From: Chryseobacterium daeguense DSM 19388
GTDB lineage: Bacteria; Bacteroidota; Bacteroidia; Flavobacteriales; Weeksellaceae
DNA: 64,000 nucleotides
Direction: 5' to 3'
NCBI RefSeq assembly: GCF_000430825.1
Contig: NZ_KE387263.1
Location: forward strand, 177,151 to 241,150
The notes under the pieces are model-generated. The model saw only the letters and a program-made list of their open reading frames with translations, had not been told where the DNA came from and made no database searches. A program made the translations under genes and the position numbers. Shown here in pieces: positions 18,380 through 27,141 of this stretch. Each line of letters opens with the position of its first letter. The stretch's first letter is position 1.

Positions 18380-20185
18380 TTAAGCTTTTGCTTGTCTTTC
18401 CAATCTTTTTCTGTCTTCTTCAGAAAGAATTTTCTTTCTCATACGGATGAAGTTTGGTGTTACCTCAATAGCTTCATCAGCCTGAATATATTCCATACAT
18501 TCTTCCAGAGAGAATAAGATTTTTGGTGCTACACCAGTATCTTTATCTTTTCCGGCAGCTCTCATGTTATTAAGCTGTTTTGCTTCAACGATGTTTACCA
18601 CCAAATCTCCCGGCTTGTTTTGCTCACCGATAATCATACCTGCATAGATTTCCTCTCCCGGATCTACGAAGAACTTACCTCTGTCCTGTAGTTTGTTGAT
18701 AGAATATTCCGTAGCCGGCCCTTGAGTTTTGCTGATCAATACCCCGTTGTTTCTTCCCGGAATAGCTCCTTTGAAAGGCTTATATTCTGTGAAACGGTGG
18801 GCCATGATAGCTTCCCCTGCAGTAGCAGTCAACATCTGAGAACGTAACCCGATTAAACCTCTTGAAGGAATTTCGAATTCCATGTGCTGCATTTCACCTT
18901 TAGTTTCCATAATGTGAAGGTCACCTTTTCTCTGAGTCGCTAAATCGATAACTCTTGATGCATATTCTTCCGGTACGTCTACAACCAAAGATTCGTAAGG
19001 CTCACAATTTACACCGTCGATTTCTCTAAGGATTACCTGCGGCTGTCCGATTGTCATTTCGTAACCTTCTCTTCTCATTGTTTCAATAAGAACTGATAAG
19101 TGAAGAATACCTCTACCGAAAACAAGGAAAGTGTTGGCATCATCAGTCTGCTGAACTCTTAATGCTAAGTTTTTCTCTAATTCTTTCGTTAATCTTTCTT
19201 TTAAGTGATTAGAAGTCACGTATTTACCATCTTTACCGAAGAAAGGTGAATTGTTGATAGAGAACGTCATGTTCAACGTAGGCTCATCAATTGCTGTTCT
19301 TTCCAACGGCTCAGGATTTTCCAGATCTACAAAAGAATCTCCAATCTGGAAAGCATCGAAACCTACCACAGCACAGATATCTCCTGCCTGTACTTCCGTT
19401 ACTTTTTTCTTTCCTAATCCTTCAAAAACGTATAATTCTTTTACTTTTCCTTTTACAATTTTACCATCTGCCTGTGCAAGACCGATCCATTGAGATTCTT
19501 TGATCTCACCTCTCGTTACCTTCCCGATCGCGATTCTTCCTAAGAAAGAAGAATAATCAAGAGAAGTAATCTGCATCTGAAGATTTCCTTCCGTAATTTT
19601 CGGAGCAGGAACATATTGTAAAATTCCGTCTAATAATGGGAAAATATCTTCTGTCTGTTCTAATGAAGTATTGAACCATCCCTGTTTAGAAGATCCGTAG
19701 AACGTTGGGAAATCCAATTGCTCTTCAGTCGCTTCAAGGTTGAAGAAAAGATCAAAAACCTGATCGTGAACCTCATCCGGACGACAGTTTGGCTTATCCA
19801 CCTTATTGATAACCACCAATGGTCTTAACCCTAATTCCAAAGCTTTCTGAAGTACGAATCTTGTCTGCGGCATTGGTCCTTCGAAGGCATCTACCAACAA
19901 AATTACCCCGTCTGCCATTTTCAATACTCTTTCTACTTCCCCACCAAAATCGGCGTGACCGGGTGTATCAATTACATTAATTTTTGTGTCTTTATAAGTA
20001 ACAGAAATATTCTTGGATAAGATGGTGATCCCTCTTTCTCTTTCAAGATCATTGTTATCCATAATTAATTCTCCACTCTCCTGATTTTCTCTGAAAATAT
20101 TGGTAGCGTGGATGATCTTGTCGACCAAAGTTGTCTTACCGTGGTCAACGTGTGCGATAATCGCAATATTTCTAATGTTTTGCAT
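18380..20185 (-). CDS. typA: Translational GTPase TypA/BipA
   Basis: The 601-residue EF-G-like GTPase has G1 AHVDHGKTT (residues 11-19), the switch block RERGITI, G3 DTPGHADFGGEV, G4 NKVD, and the BipA-specific C-terminus including PSRGLIGLRSQMLTAT. TypA binds ribosomes and supports 50S assembly and stress or low-temperature growth. The length is normal, the frame intact, and it is a single gene with its own promoter box and terminator. Confidence 0.96.
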   Translation of the reverse strand: MQNIRNIAIIAHVDHGKTTLVDKIIHATNIFRENQESGELIMDNNDLERERGITILSKNISVTYKDTKINVIDTPGHADFGGEVERVLKMADGVILLVDAFEGPMPQTRFVLQKALELGLRPLVVINKVDKPNCRPDEVHDQVFDLFFNLEATEEQLDFPTFYGSSKQGWFNTSLEQTEDIFPLLDGILQYVPAPKITEGNLQMQITSLDYSSFLGRIAIGKVTRGEIKESQWIGLAQADGKIVKGKVKELYVFEGLGKKKVTEVQAGDICAVVGFDAFQIGDSFVDLENPEPLERTAIDEPTLNMTFSINNSPFFGKDGKYVTSNHLKERLTKELEKNLALRVQQTDDANTFLVFGRGILHLSVLIETMRREGYEMTIGQPQVILREIDGVNCEPYESLVVDVPEEYASRVIDLATQRKGDLHIMETKGEMQHMEFEIPSRGLIGLRSQMLTATAGEAIMAHRFTEYKPFKGAIPGRNNGVLISKTQGPATEYSINKLQDRGKFFVDPGEEIYAGMIIGEQNKPGDLVVNIVEAKQLNNMRAAGKDKDTGVAPKILFSLEECMEYIQADEAIEVTPNFIRMRKKILSEEDRKRLERQAKA

Positions 20186-20203
20186 ATAAGATTTTTACGG
20201 GTG

Positions 20204-20211
20204 CAAAAATA
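20204..20211 (-). promoter_or_regulatory. -7 promoter box of typA
   Basis: On the minus strand the sequence is TATTTTTG, matching TAnnTTTG, 18 bases upstream of the typA ATG. The -33 region is T-rich but not a clear TTTG at 19 bases. Confidence 0.45.
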
Positions 20212-20362
20212 GTGATTTTTAATGAAAAACTCATCAAGAAGTTTTATTAATTAACAAATTCATAATGAGAAAGTTAAACCTATGACATTCATAATTTATT
20301 AAAAGTGAATATTTTATGCTATCATTTTGAGATAAAATCAGGTGGAAATGATTCAATTTTAA

Positions 20363-20629
20363 TCATAAATAAGAGCTGTATTCTTCAAAAAAATAAAAAA
20401 TGATGATCTGAATTAAAACTATTACTCCAAACTTTATTAAAAATGAGGCTTTTGAAATTTTATGTCTGAAAATGATCATTCCAAAAACAGCGCCTATTGT
20501 ACCGCCTAAAAAAGTGACCGCCAACAAAGTTTTTTCAGAAATTCTTTTCTGGTGCTTCACCGCACGTTTTTTATCAAAACCGAAAACAATGAAGCATACA
20601 AGATTGATTATGATTAGTAAATAAGTCAT
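20363..20629 (-). CDS. DUF1294 family small membrane protein
   Basis: This 88-residue protein has an N-terminal hydrophobic helix, the family-typical FGFDKKRAVKHQKRISEKTLL block (near residues 17-37), then GGTIGAVFGMIIFRHK and a C-terminal hydrophobic segment. DUF1294 proteins are small inner-membrane proteins of unknown function, sometimes fused to cold-shock domains; no such domain is present here. It is divergent from the next gene at 20694. Confidence 0.85.
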   Translation of the reverse strand: MTYLLIIINLVCFIVFGFDKKRAVKHQKRISEKTLLAVTFLGGTIGAVFGMIIFRHKISKASFLIKFGVIVLIQIIIFYFFEEYSSYL

Positions 20630-20693
20630 TACCGCAAATCTAATACAAAATATTGTTACAGATTTTTTAATTTTGTCATCAATAGTAAAATCA

Positions 20694-21050
20694 ATGACAG
20701 TACACGATCTCGCGGGAAACTATTCGGTCCAGGGCAGCAATCAGGAAGAAAATGACCATATTTCTTATCATGGTTTATTGACTTTAACTGTAGATGAAAA
20801 CAACCGAATCATCGCTCAATGGATGATTGGTGATCACATTCAGAACGGTACAGGATTTTATAAAGATGAGATTTTAGTAATTAATTTTAATTACGAAGGT
20901 AATGATCAGAAGATTTATAAAGGTGTTGCTATATACCGCTGCTTAAATAAAGATGTACTGGACGGGTTCTGGTCTGAAAAACATGGTAATCCCTTATTTT
21001 TGGGAAGTGAGTATTGTGTCCGGATTCAGAATTCCGGGTTTTTGAATTGA
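20694..21050 (+). CDS. Small uncharacterised protein, lipocalin-like
   Basis: The 118-residue cytosolic protein starts at MTVHDLAGNYSV; an upstream in-frame TTG at 20673 is less likely. The pattern of short beta strands (LAGNYSVQG, GLLTLTVDE, RIIAQWMIG, ILVINFNYE, GVAIYRCL, LDGFWSEK) suggests a small beta-barrel. I do not recognise the family and see no catalytic motif. A TAATTTTG box at 20668-20675 could be its promoter. Confidence 0.65.
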   Translation: MTVHDLAGNYSVQGSNQEENDHISYHGLLTLTVDENNRIIAQWMIGDHIQNGTGFYKDEILVINFNYEGNDQKIYKGVAIYRCLNKDVLDGFWSEKHGNPLFLGSEYCVRIQNSGFLN

Positions 21051-21066
21051 GTTTTTTTAAAAAAAA

Positions 21067-21085
21067 GCTGCCTTAAAAAGGCAGC
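21067..21085 (-). terminator. Terminator of the YceI lipoprotein gene
   Basis: The stem GCTGCC/GGCAGC has a 7-base loop and is followed on the minus strand by eight T residues. It probably serves the minus-strand YceI gene and may also stop the convergent gene ending at 21050. Confidence 0.75.
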
Positions 21086-21111
21086 CCAAGATTAAATTAT
21101 CTAGCAATTAA

Positions 21112-21789
21112 TTATTTTTTTGCCTTTACATCCACAGCGATTTCGATGTCTTTACTGATCATCCATTCCGCAGGATCTGCTTCGGAAGTCCCGAATTTGA
21201 TTCCCCAATCTGCCCTGTTTACTGTAAATTTAGCCTGGATAGAAGCAGAATTTTCCACCACATCCACTTTTGCCGGGAAAGTAACGTTCATTGTTTTTCC
21301 GGATAATGTAAGATTTCCGCTTACTGTTTTATTTGCTCCGGCTACAGCATCTTTAGGTGCTTCCTTCAAATCTGTAACGCTTGTAATTTTGAAATCTGAA
21401 GTTGGATTTTTAGCCGTATCAAAGAAGTCAGGATTTTTAAGGTGCGCTTCAAGATCTGCCGGTTTTTTGTCTTTTTCCGTTACAGATGCCGGATCTACTT
21501 TAATGGAATTCATATCGATCACGAAATTACCAGCCGTCACCTGACCGCCTTCTACGCTAAGATCTCCTGATTTTACATTAAGTGTTCCCCAACGAGGTGC
21601 CATTCCACCTTTGTGGAAAGCCTTCCAGTTCACTTTAGATGCCACCGTATCTACAGCAAGCATTTCTCCTTTACTTTCGGCAACCGTCTGTTCCTGAGCC
21701 GTTGCAGCGTTCTCAGCCGCTTTTTCCTTGTTACAAGATGCTGCAAGCAAACCTACTCCTACTAATGCAATTACACTAAGTTTTTTCAT
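21112..21789 (-). CDS. YceI family lipoprotein
   Basis: The 225-residue protein has a lipobox LAASC (cysteine near residue 19) and a YceI domain from about residue 45. It shows VNWKAFHKGG near 54-63, DLEAHLKNPDFFD near 129-141 and LTLSGKTMNVTFPAKVD. YceI proteins are lipocalin-like barrels that bind isoprenoid or other lipophilic ligands in the envelope. A second, cytosolic YceI gene lies at 46284 in this window and is not a close copy. Confidence 0.9.
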   Translation of the reverse strand: MKKLSVIALVGVGLLAASCNKEKAAENAATAQEQTVAESKGEMLAVDTVASKVNWKAFHKGGMAPRWGTLNVKSGDLSVEGGQVTAGNFVIDMNSIKVDPASVTEKDKKPADLEAHLKNPDFFDTAKNPTSDFKITSVTDLKEAPKDAVAGANKTVSGNLTLSGKTMNVTFPAKVDVVENSASIQAKFTVNRADWGIKFGTSEADPAEWMISKDIEIAVDVKAKK

Positions 21790-22008
21790 ATTATTTTAAT
21801 TGTTTAAGTTTATTTTTCTGATGATTTAACGGATTTTAAAGATAAATATTTTAATCCAAATCTTCTGATGTCAAAAATAGAAAACCTCATTTCCAGTACC
21901 CTTATCATACATCAAGAAAATTGTTTAACTTCAAAATGGGAAAAAGATGATGGCACAGGTATTTTAATGAATTTTAAAATTACCTATTTTAGCCGTTTAA
22001 AACTTACG

Positions 22009-24132
22009 ATGAACGTTACAAACTATATCCAGCAGACCCTCAATATATCAGAAAAAAGCATTAATGCAACCCTTCAATTGTTATCAGAAGATTGTACAAT
22101 TCCTTTTATTTCAAGGTACAGGAAAGACAAAACAGGGAACCTTGACGAAACCCAGATCGAACAAATTTCGAAAATCAGTAAGCAGTTTGAAGACATCGTA
22201 AAGAGAAAAGAAACGATTTTAAAATCTGTTGAAGAACAAAATGCTTTAACACCTGAATTCAAACAAAGAATAGAGGAAAGTTTTGATATTCAAGAACTTG
22301 AAGATCTTTATTTACCATTCAAAAAAAGAAAGAAAACCAAAGCAGATGCCGCTAAAGAAAAAGGGCTGGAGCCTCTGGCCAAGATTATCATGAGCCAGAA
22401 AGCCCAGGACATACAATTTTTAGCTTCAAAATATATCAACGACAAAGTAGATTCTGAAGAAGAGGCCCTGCAGGGAGCAAGGGATATCATGGCCGAGTGG
22501 ATCAATGAAAATATGTACGTCAGAAAAAACCTTCGCCGTTTGTTCCAGCGTAAAGCTGTGGTAACCTCAAAAGTGGTGAAATCTAAAAAAGATGAGGAAG
22601 ACGCACAAAAGTTTTCCCAATATTTCGAATGGGAAGAAAACCTCAACAGAACCCCTTCCCACAGGCTTTTGGCCATGTTGAGAGCTGAAGCCGAAGGTTT
22701 TGTGAAAATCAATGTAGGAATTGATAAAGAAGAGGCTGTTGATTTTATTGAAAACGCAATCATTAAATCAAATAACGAATCCGCAGAACAAATTTCATTA
22801 GCCATAAAAGACAGCTACAAAAGATTACTGGAACCCGCCATTTCAAATGAAACTTTACAGGAAGCCAAAGAAAAGGCCGACAAAAAAGCCATCGAAATAT
22901 TCTCCGAAAACTTAACCCAATTATTGCTTGCCCCTCCGTTGGGAGAAAAGAGAATTCTGGCCATTGATCCCGGATACAGAAGCGGATGTAAAGTAGTCTG
23001 CCTCGATGAAAAAGGTGATTTACTGCATAATGAAACTATCTATCCGCACGCCCCGCAAAATGAAACGGGCATGGCAATGAAAAAAATCCGTTCTATGGTG
23101 AATGCTTATAATATTGAGGCCATATCCATCGGAAACGGTACTGCAAGCCGTGAAACGGAGTTTTTTATTAAAAAAATTGCTTTTGATAAGCCGCTTCAGG
23201 TTTTTGTGGTTTCGGAAGCCGGTGCATCCGTCTACTCAGCAAGTAAAATTGCAAGAGATGAATTCCCCAGCTACGACGTGACTGTCCGTGGAGCAGTTTC
23301 TATCGGCCGAAGACTGTCTGACCCGCTGGCGGAGCTAGTAAAAATTGATCCAAAATCCATCGGAGTCGGACAATATCAGCATGATGTAGACCAGACACAG
23401 CTTAAAAATGAACTGGATTCTACGGTAATGAAATGTGTGAATTCTGTAGGAATTAATTTAAATACAGCAAGTAAGTCCCTTTTAAGTTATGTTTCCGGAA
23501 TTGGCGAAAAGATGGCCGAAAACATCATCAATTACCGAACAGAAAATGGTGCCTTTGAAGACAGAAAGCAACTAAAAAAGGTTCCCAGGCTTGGCGAAAA
23601 GGCTTTCCAGCAGGCTGCGGCATTTGTAAGAATCAATAATGCTAAAAATCCGCTTGACAATTCTGCAGTTCATCCTGAAGCCTACGGTATTGTTGAAAAA
23701 ATGGCTAAAGATCTTGGTATAAAAACTAATGAACTAATAGCTAATAAAGAAAAAATTGCTTTAATACAGCCAGAAAAATATATTACAGAAGATATCGGGA
23801 TTTTAAGTATCAAAGATATTTTAAAAGAGCTTGAAAAGCCGGGACTGGATCCAAGAAAAGCAGCAAAAGTTTTCGAATTTGACCCTCATGTAAAAAAGAT
23901 TACCGACTTAAAAATAGGAATGATATTGCCTGGAATTGTGAATAATATTACAGCCTTCGGATGTTTCGTAGATCTGGGAATTAAAGAAAGTGGATTGGTA
24001 CATATTTCTCAGTTGAAAGACGGCTTTGTTTCTGATGTGAACGAAGTGGTAAAACTGCATCAGCACGTTCAGGTAAAAGTGACGGATGTGGATGAGGCCA
24101 GGAAGAGAGTGCAATTGAGTATGATTTTGTAA
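22009..24132 (+). CDS. tex: RNA-binding transcription accessory protein Tex
   Basis: The 707-residue protein has the Tex domain order: N-terminal helical part, YqgF/RNase H-like core (ILAIDPGYRSGCKV near 325-338), helix-hairpin-helix (LNTASKSLLSYVSGIGEKMAENI) and a C-terminal S1 domain (GMILPGIVNNITAFGCFVDLG). The ORF extends upstream to an ATG at 21868, but Tex homology starts at MNVTNYIQQTLN (22009), which gives the usual length. Tex binds nucleic acids and affects transcription and stress responses. Confidence 0.93.
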   Translation: MNVTNYIQQTLNISEKSINATLQLLSEDCTIPFISRYRKDKTGNLDETQIEQISKISKQFEDIVKRKETILKSVEEQNALTPEFKQRIEESFDIQELEDLYLPFKKRKKTKADAAKEKGLEPLAKIIMSQKAQDIQFLASKYINDKVDSEEEALQGARDIMAEWINENMYVRKNLRRLFQRKAVVTSKVVKSKKDEEDAQKFSQYFEWEENLNRTPSHRLLAMLRAEAEGFVKINVGIDKEEAVDFIENAIIKSNNESAEQISLAIKDSYKRLLEPAISNETLQEAKEKADKKAIEIFSENLTQLLLAPPLGEKRILAIDPGYRSGCKVVCLDEKGDLLHNETIYPHAPQNETGMAMKKIRSMVNAYNIEAISIGNGTASRETEFFIKKIAFDKPLQVFVVSEAGASVYSASKIARDEFPSYDVTVRGAVSIGRRLSDPLAELVKIDPKSIGVGQYQHDVDQTQLKNELDSTVMKCVNSVGINLNTASKSLLSYVSGIGEKMAENIINYRTENGAFEDRKQLKKVPRLGEKAFQQAAAFVRINNAKNPLDNSAVHPEAYGIVEKMAKDLGIKTNELIANKEKIALIQPEKYITEDIGILSIKDILKELEKPGLDPRKAAKVFEFDPHVKKITDLKIGMILPGIVNNITAFGCFVDLGIKESGLVHISQLKDGFVSDVNEVVKLHQHVQVKVTDVDEARKRVQLSMIL

Positions 24133-24141
24133 GATACAATA

Positions 24142-24173
24142 AATAATCCCTGCCATTTCTGACAGGGATTATT
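24142..24173. terminator. Bidirectional terminator between tex and the beta-helix gene
   Basis: The stem AATAATCCCTG/CAGGGATTATT has a 10-base loop and T-rich sequence on both sides. It lies between the convergent genes ending at 24132 (+) and 24189 (-). Confidence 0.75.
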
Positions 24174-24188
24174 TTATATAAAATTCAA

Positions 24189-25775
24189 TTATGATTGTTG
24201 TCCAGGAGAATTTTCTATGTTTTTATAGTTATTTCTCAGAAATCTTAGCGGCTTAGTTCCATCTATAAACCTAAAATCAATATACTGAGGGTTTAAAACT
24301 GTATTATTTTCTATTTCATAAGTAGTCTGCCCTGCTCCACCTTCTACAAAAACACCCCATCTCATAAAACCGTCATTAGATCTTATTTTATTATGCTTTA
24401 TAGCTATTTCCACGTTATTAACTTCAGATATTTTTATACCTGTTAATAGTCCTTCGTTGCCTGTATTTTTTATACCCGGGTTTTCAATAATATTAAAATT
24501 TATATTCAAGAAATTATTGTCTGATTCTATTAAAATCCCATTTTCTTTGGTAGACTTAATAATGTTATTTGAAACTTCACAAGTTGTAGTATGTGATAAA
24601 TAAATGCCACAAAATTCAATATTATTGATCATATTATTAGATACAATTGCCCCGTCTACATTCCGGATATTGATACCATGCTGACCTGCATTTCTAATAA
24701 CATTTCCATTAACAACAACATTTTTTGCAATTAGAATCCCGGTTGTTGTATTAATGATCAAAATACCGTCTCCGCCTCCACCGGTATTGTCAATTATATT
24801 ATTTGAGATAACTACATTTTTACAAGTATAATTTACTGTATAGGAAGCATCTTGATTCTGCAATTTAATGCCCATTTTTTTTGTATTTCTAATTCTATTT
24901 TCAGATACTGTAAGATTAGAAATTCCTACATCCAGATACATACCGTGTTCCAAGATTGTATTTTCAATATCATTATCAGTAACAGAGACAAACTCTGAAT
25001 CTTCTGCAATAATGATTCCCTGGGATGAATTTTTAAAGCTATTTTTAAATATTGTTATATTTTTGCCACCCACGGTAATTCCTGTATTGTCTTTTCTTCC
25101 AAAAGGGCTTTCACTTGTATTTGCAGCCCACGCATCATCAAAAGAGTTTTCTACCTTATTATATTTAAAAGTAAAATGATTAACATCCCTTAGTCCTGAA
25201 ACAGCAGAATACGTAAAATCTTTGAAACTATTATTTTCAACAGTAAGATTTTGTGCTCCAAAACATAAAACTCCCACAGCTTCTGAGCTTGAAGTAGGAC
25301 TGTAATTTGTACCAAGCCCCTCCAGCTTAAACCCGGTAATGGATATATTACTCCTATACTCACAGTTAAAAATAGGTTTTTCAATGCCTAATTGTTTAAT
25401 GATACATCCTTTAGAAAATAGCTTTTGGTTATCTTGCACAAATAACTGGTCATTTATCTGAATTGATATTTCATCAAAAAAAATATCATACCCCAACGTT
25501 AATGCTGTTTGTATTTTGGAGGTAACATCAGTAGCAGCAAAAGAAGCATCACCTATTCCCCACCATAAAATATTAACATATCCTGTCCATTGCCTTTTAT
25601 AAAAGTCATTTCCTTTTTTTCTATAAATGGCTCCATCACCATTTCCACTTGGAGGAACCCCTACAGTTGTTTTTTTATAAATAACATTCTCATAAGTGTA
25701 GCTGTCCACCAACTGTACTACGTCATCATTTGGAAAAATACTTCCTGGCTGAAAAAAATCGTTTGTGTAAATCAT
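24189..25775 (-). CDS. Right-handed parallel beta-helix protein (pectate-lyase-3/tailspike-like)
   Basis: The 528-residue protein has no signal peptide or T9SS tail. After about 100 residues that include an aromatic GNDFYKRQWTGYVNILWWGI segment, the rest consists of beta-helix coils of about 22 residues rich in N and I (VENNSFKDF, ISNNIIDNTG, VNGNVIRNAG, VSNNMINNIE, EVSNNIIKST). This fits the pectate-lyase superfamily, or glycan-binding tailspike-like fibres. No catalytic residues can be assigned. It stands alone between tex and the histone-like gene; no phage genes are near. Confidence 0.75.
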   Translation of the reverse strand: MIYTNDFFQPGSIFPNDDVVQLVDSYTYENVIYKKTTVGVPPSGNGDGAIYRKKGNDFYKRQWTGYVNILWWGIGDASFAATDVTSKIQTALTLGYDIFFDEISIQINDQLFVQDNQKLFSKGCIIKQLGIEKPIFNCEYRSNISITGFKLEGLGTNYSPTSSSEAVGVLCFGAQNLTVENNSFKDFTYSAVSGLRDVNHFTFKYNKVENSFDDAWAANTSESPFGRKDNTGITVGGKNITIFKNSFKNSSQGIIIAEDSEFVSVTDNDIENTILEHGMYLDVGISNLTVSENRIRNTKKMGIKLQNQDASYTVNYTCKNVVISNNIIDNTGGGGDGILIINTTTGILIAKNVVVNGNVIRNAGQHGINIRNVDGAIVSNNMINNIEFCGIYLSHTTTCEVSNNIIKSTKENGILIESDNNFLNINFNIIENPGIKNTGNEGLLTGIKISEVNNVEIAIKHNKIRSNDGFMRWGVFVEGGAGQTTYEIENNTVLNPQYIDFRFIDGTKPLRFLRNNYKNIENSPGQQS

Positions 25776-25885
25776 ATTCTTTGTTTTAATTATTATTTAG
25801 AAAACTCTCCCGGCTTTCTATTAAAACAAAAATATAGGATCATTACGCCAAAACTCGACGTATAAAAAATTAAACTTAAAAACAA

Positions 25886-25912
25886 AAGCATCCAATAAGT
25901 TAATGGATGCTT
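25886..25912 (-). terminator. Hairpin upstream of the beta-helix gene
   Basis: The stem AAGCATCCA/TGGATGCTT is followed on the minus strand by TTGTTTTT. It is the second of two hairpins after the histone-like gene and probably a back-up terminator. Confidence 0.55.
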
Positions 25913-25930
25913 CTATGCTATAAATAAAAA

Positions 25931-25953
25931 TAGCCGGCTTTAACGGCCGGCTA
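25931..25953 (-). terminator. Terminator of the histone-like gene
   Basis: The stem TAGCCGGC/GCCGGCTA has a 7-base loop and is followed by TTTTTATTTA on the minus strand, 5 bases after the histone-like stop codon. It is a strong GC-rich stem. Confidence 0.85.
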
Positions 25954-25957
25954 CTTA

Positions 25958-26134
25958 TTATTTTTTAGATTCTTCAACGGAAACTTTTCTAAAGTCTTTG
26001 AACAATTTGCTAAGTTCTAAAGCTGCTTTACGTGCTCTTGTTCCAGCTGCTTTGTTTCCTTTTTCTGCTTGTTGGTTTGCTTCAGTAGTGAAAGCTTCAA
26101 ATTCTGCGTTGATTTTTTCAATTAGTTCTTTCAT
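25958..26134 (-). CDS. Histone H1-like protein (Hc1 type), 58 residues
   Basis: This short gene encodes MKELIEKINAEFEAF, then an Ala/Lys/Arg-rich middle (KGNKAAGTRARKAALELSK) and ends VEESKK. The composition and pattern fit the small Hc1-like proteins of Bacteroidota, thought to bind DNA non-specifically. It has a TATATTTG promoter box, its own GC-rich terminator and a standalone position, as expected of an abundant nucleoid protein. Confidence 0.82.
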   Translation of the reverse strand: MKELIEKINAEFEAFTTEANQQAEKGNKAAGTRARKAALELSKLFKDFRKVSVEESKK

Positions 26135-26154
26135 TATTTATAAAATTTAGGCTG

Positions 26155-26185
26155 CAAATATATGTTTTATGGGGATTCCAGCCAA
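26155..26185 (-). promoter_or_regulatory. Promoter of the histone-like gene
   Basis: On the minus strand the -7 box is TATATTTG (26155-26162), a full match to TAnnTTTG. A TTG lies about 20 bases further upstream, where the -33 box belongs. Confidence 0.6.
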
Positions 26186-26391
26186 CTTTCAGGGAAAAAG
26201 TTTATAATAATTAATAAATAATTTATCCAGTTACCAAAAGTGCAACAAATTTCGGCCATAAAGAATCCAATTTTGTTTTAAATTAACTATAAATACAGCA
26301 TCATAACCTTTTCAAATATAATACAGGCCTACTGACAGGCTCTTGTCATTAAGCTGCATTATTTTTGTTAATAATTTTAAATATTAAAAAA

Positions 26392-26772
26392 ATGAATTTA
26401 GCATCAGTTCGTATTATAACCGCACAAATTGAACAGTTAATACAATTTTATGAAGAAATAACAGGTATTCAGGCCATACGCTACACTCCGGATTTTGCAG
26501 AGCTACGGACATCAACCATTACAATTGCCATTGGAAGTACCAATACCCTGCAGTTTTTTGGTGGAGAAAGTACGGCACAACCGGCAAAAAACCGCAGCCT
26601 GATAATAGAATTTGCTGTTGAAAATGTAGATCAGGAATTTATGCAGATAAAAGGTCTCATATCCTCATCTATTGTTCAGGAACCAACAATAATGCCTTGG
26701 GGAAACAAGTCGCTGTTATTCAGAGACCCGGATGGAAATCTTATTAATTTTTTCACTCCTGTCTCGAAATAA
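26392..26772 (+). CDS. VOC family protein (glyoxalase/bleomycin resistance fold)
   Basis: This 126-residue protein has the vicinal oxygen chelate pattern: VRIITAQIEQLIQFYEEITG at the N-terminus, a middle EFAVENVDQEF strand-helix and the C-terminal LLFRDPDGNLINFFTP, where the glutamate-type metal ligand is replaced by asparagine (NLIN). It is therefore uncertain whether it binds metal; the substrate is unknown. The chosen start is the ATG at 26392, because the ORF extension upstream has no homology. It is a single gene with its own terminator. Confidence 0.82.
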   Translation: MNLASVRIITAQIEQLIQFYEEITGIQAIRYTPDFAELRTSTITIAIGSTNTLQFFGGESTAQPAKNRSLIIEFAVENVDQEFMQIKGLISSSIVQEPTIMPWGNKSLLFRDPDGNLINFFTPVSK

Positions 26773-26793
26773 AATAATATAAATTACATTTTG

Positions 26794-26820
26794 AATCGCC
26801 TTATTTCAGGGCGATTTTTT
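26794..26820 (+). terminator. Terminator of the VOC gene
   Basis: The stem AATCGCC/GGCGATT is followed by a run of T residues, 22 bases after the VOC stop codon. Confidence 0.8.
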
Positions 26821-26955
26821 TATACGAAAAATCTTTTAAAATATTTTTTATAAAGTTTCATTATTCATTAATTAAATACCTAAATTTTAAATAAAAATTA
26901 AACAAAAACAACTTAATAACTATTATTACCTAAAAAACACGGCATAATATTAAAA

Positions 26956-26988
26956 TTTGATAAATTGTTCAAAATTTGATTACCTTTG
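26956..26988 (+). promoter_or_regulatory. Promoter of the FkbH-ACP-MBOAT operon
   Basis: The -33 element TTTG (26956-26959) and the -7 element TACCTTTG (26981-26988) are separated by 21 bases, near the Bacteroidota optimum of 19. Transcription would start near 26993, giving a leader of about 30 bases to the small ORF at 27024. The rest of the 369-base gap holds the VOC terminator and AT-rich sequence. Confidence 0.55.
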
Positions 26989-27023
26989 CATAGTAAAACA
27001 TTATTGATGAAAAAAAACAGAAC

Positions 27024-27131
27024 ATGCAAACTACGCGCATAGACTATAAAACACTTTACTTTTGTTTATTTTTTCTCAAATTAATTTTAATATCAATCAC
27101 TGCTTTAATTGAAAAGCTAGGGATTACTTAA
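27024..27131 (+). CDS. Putative 35-residue membrane peptide at the head of the MBOAT operon
   Basis: ATG to TAA encodes a short basic N-terminus (MQTTRIDYK), one hydrophobic helix (LYFCLFFLKLILISITALI) and a short EKLGIT tail. It starts just after the operon promoter and ends 10 bases before the FkbH start. Its size and position recall DltX, the single-span microprotein encoded at the start of many dlt operons. It lacks the C-terminal FxYxxF motif of DltX. It is not proven to be translated. Confidence 0.4.
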   Translation: MQTTRIDYKTLYFCLFFLKLILISITALIEKLGIT

Positions 27132-27141
27132 ATCCATTTAT

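Noticed and set aside
22074..22805. Minus-strand frames of 62 and 165 codons inside tex
   Set aside because: They are antisense to conserved Tex sequence and have no start-region or domain support.
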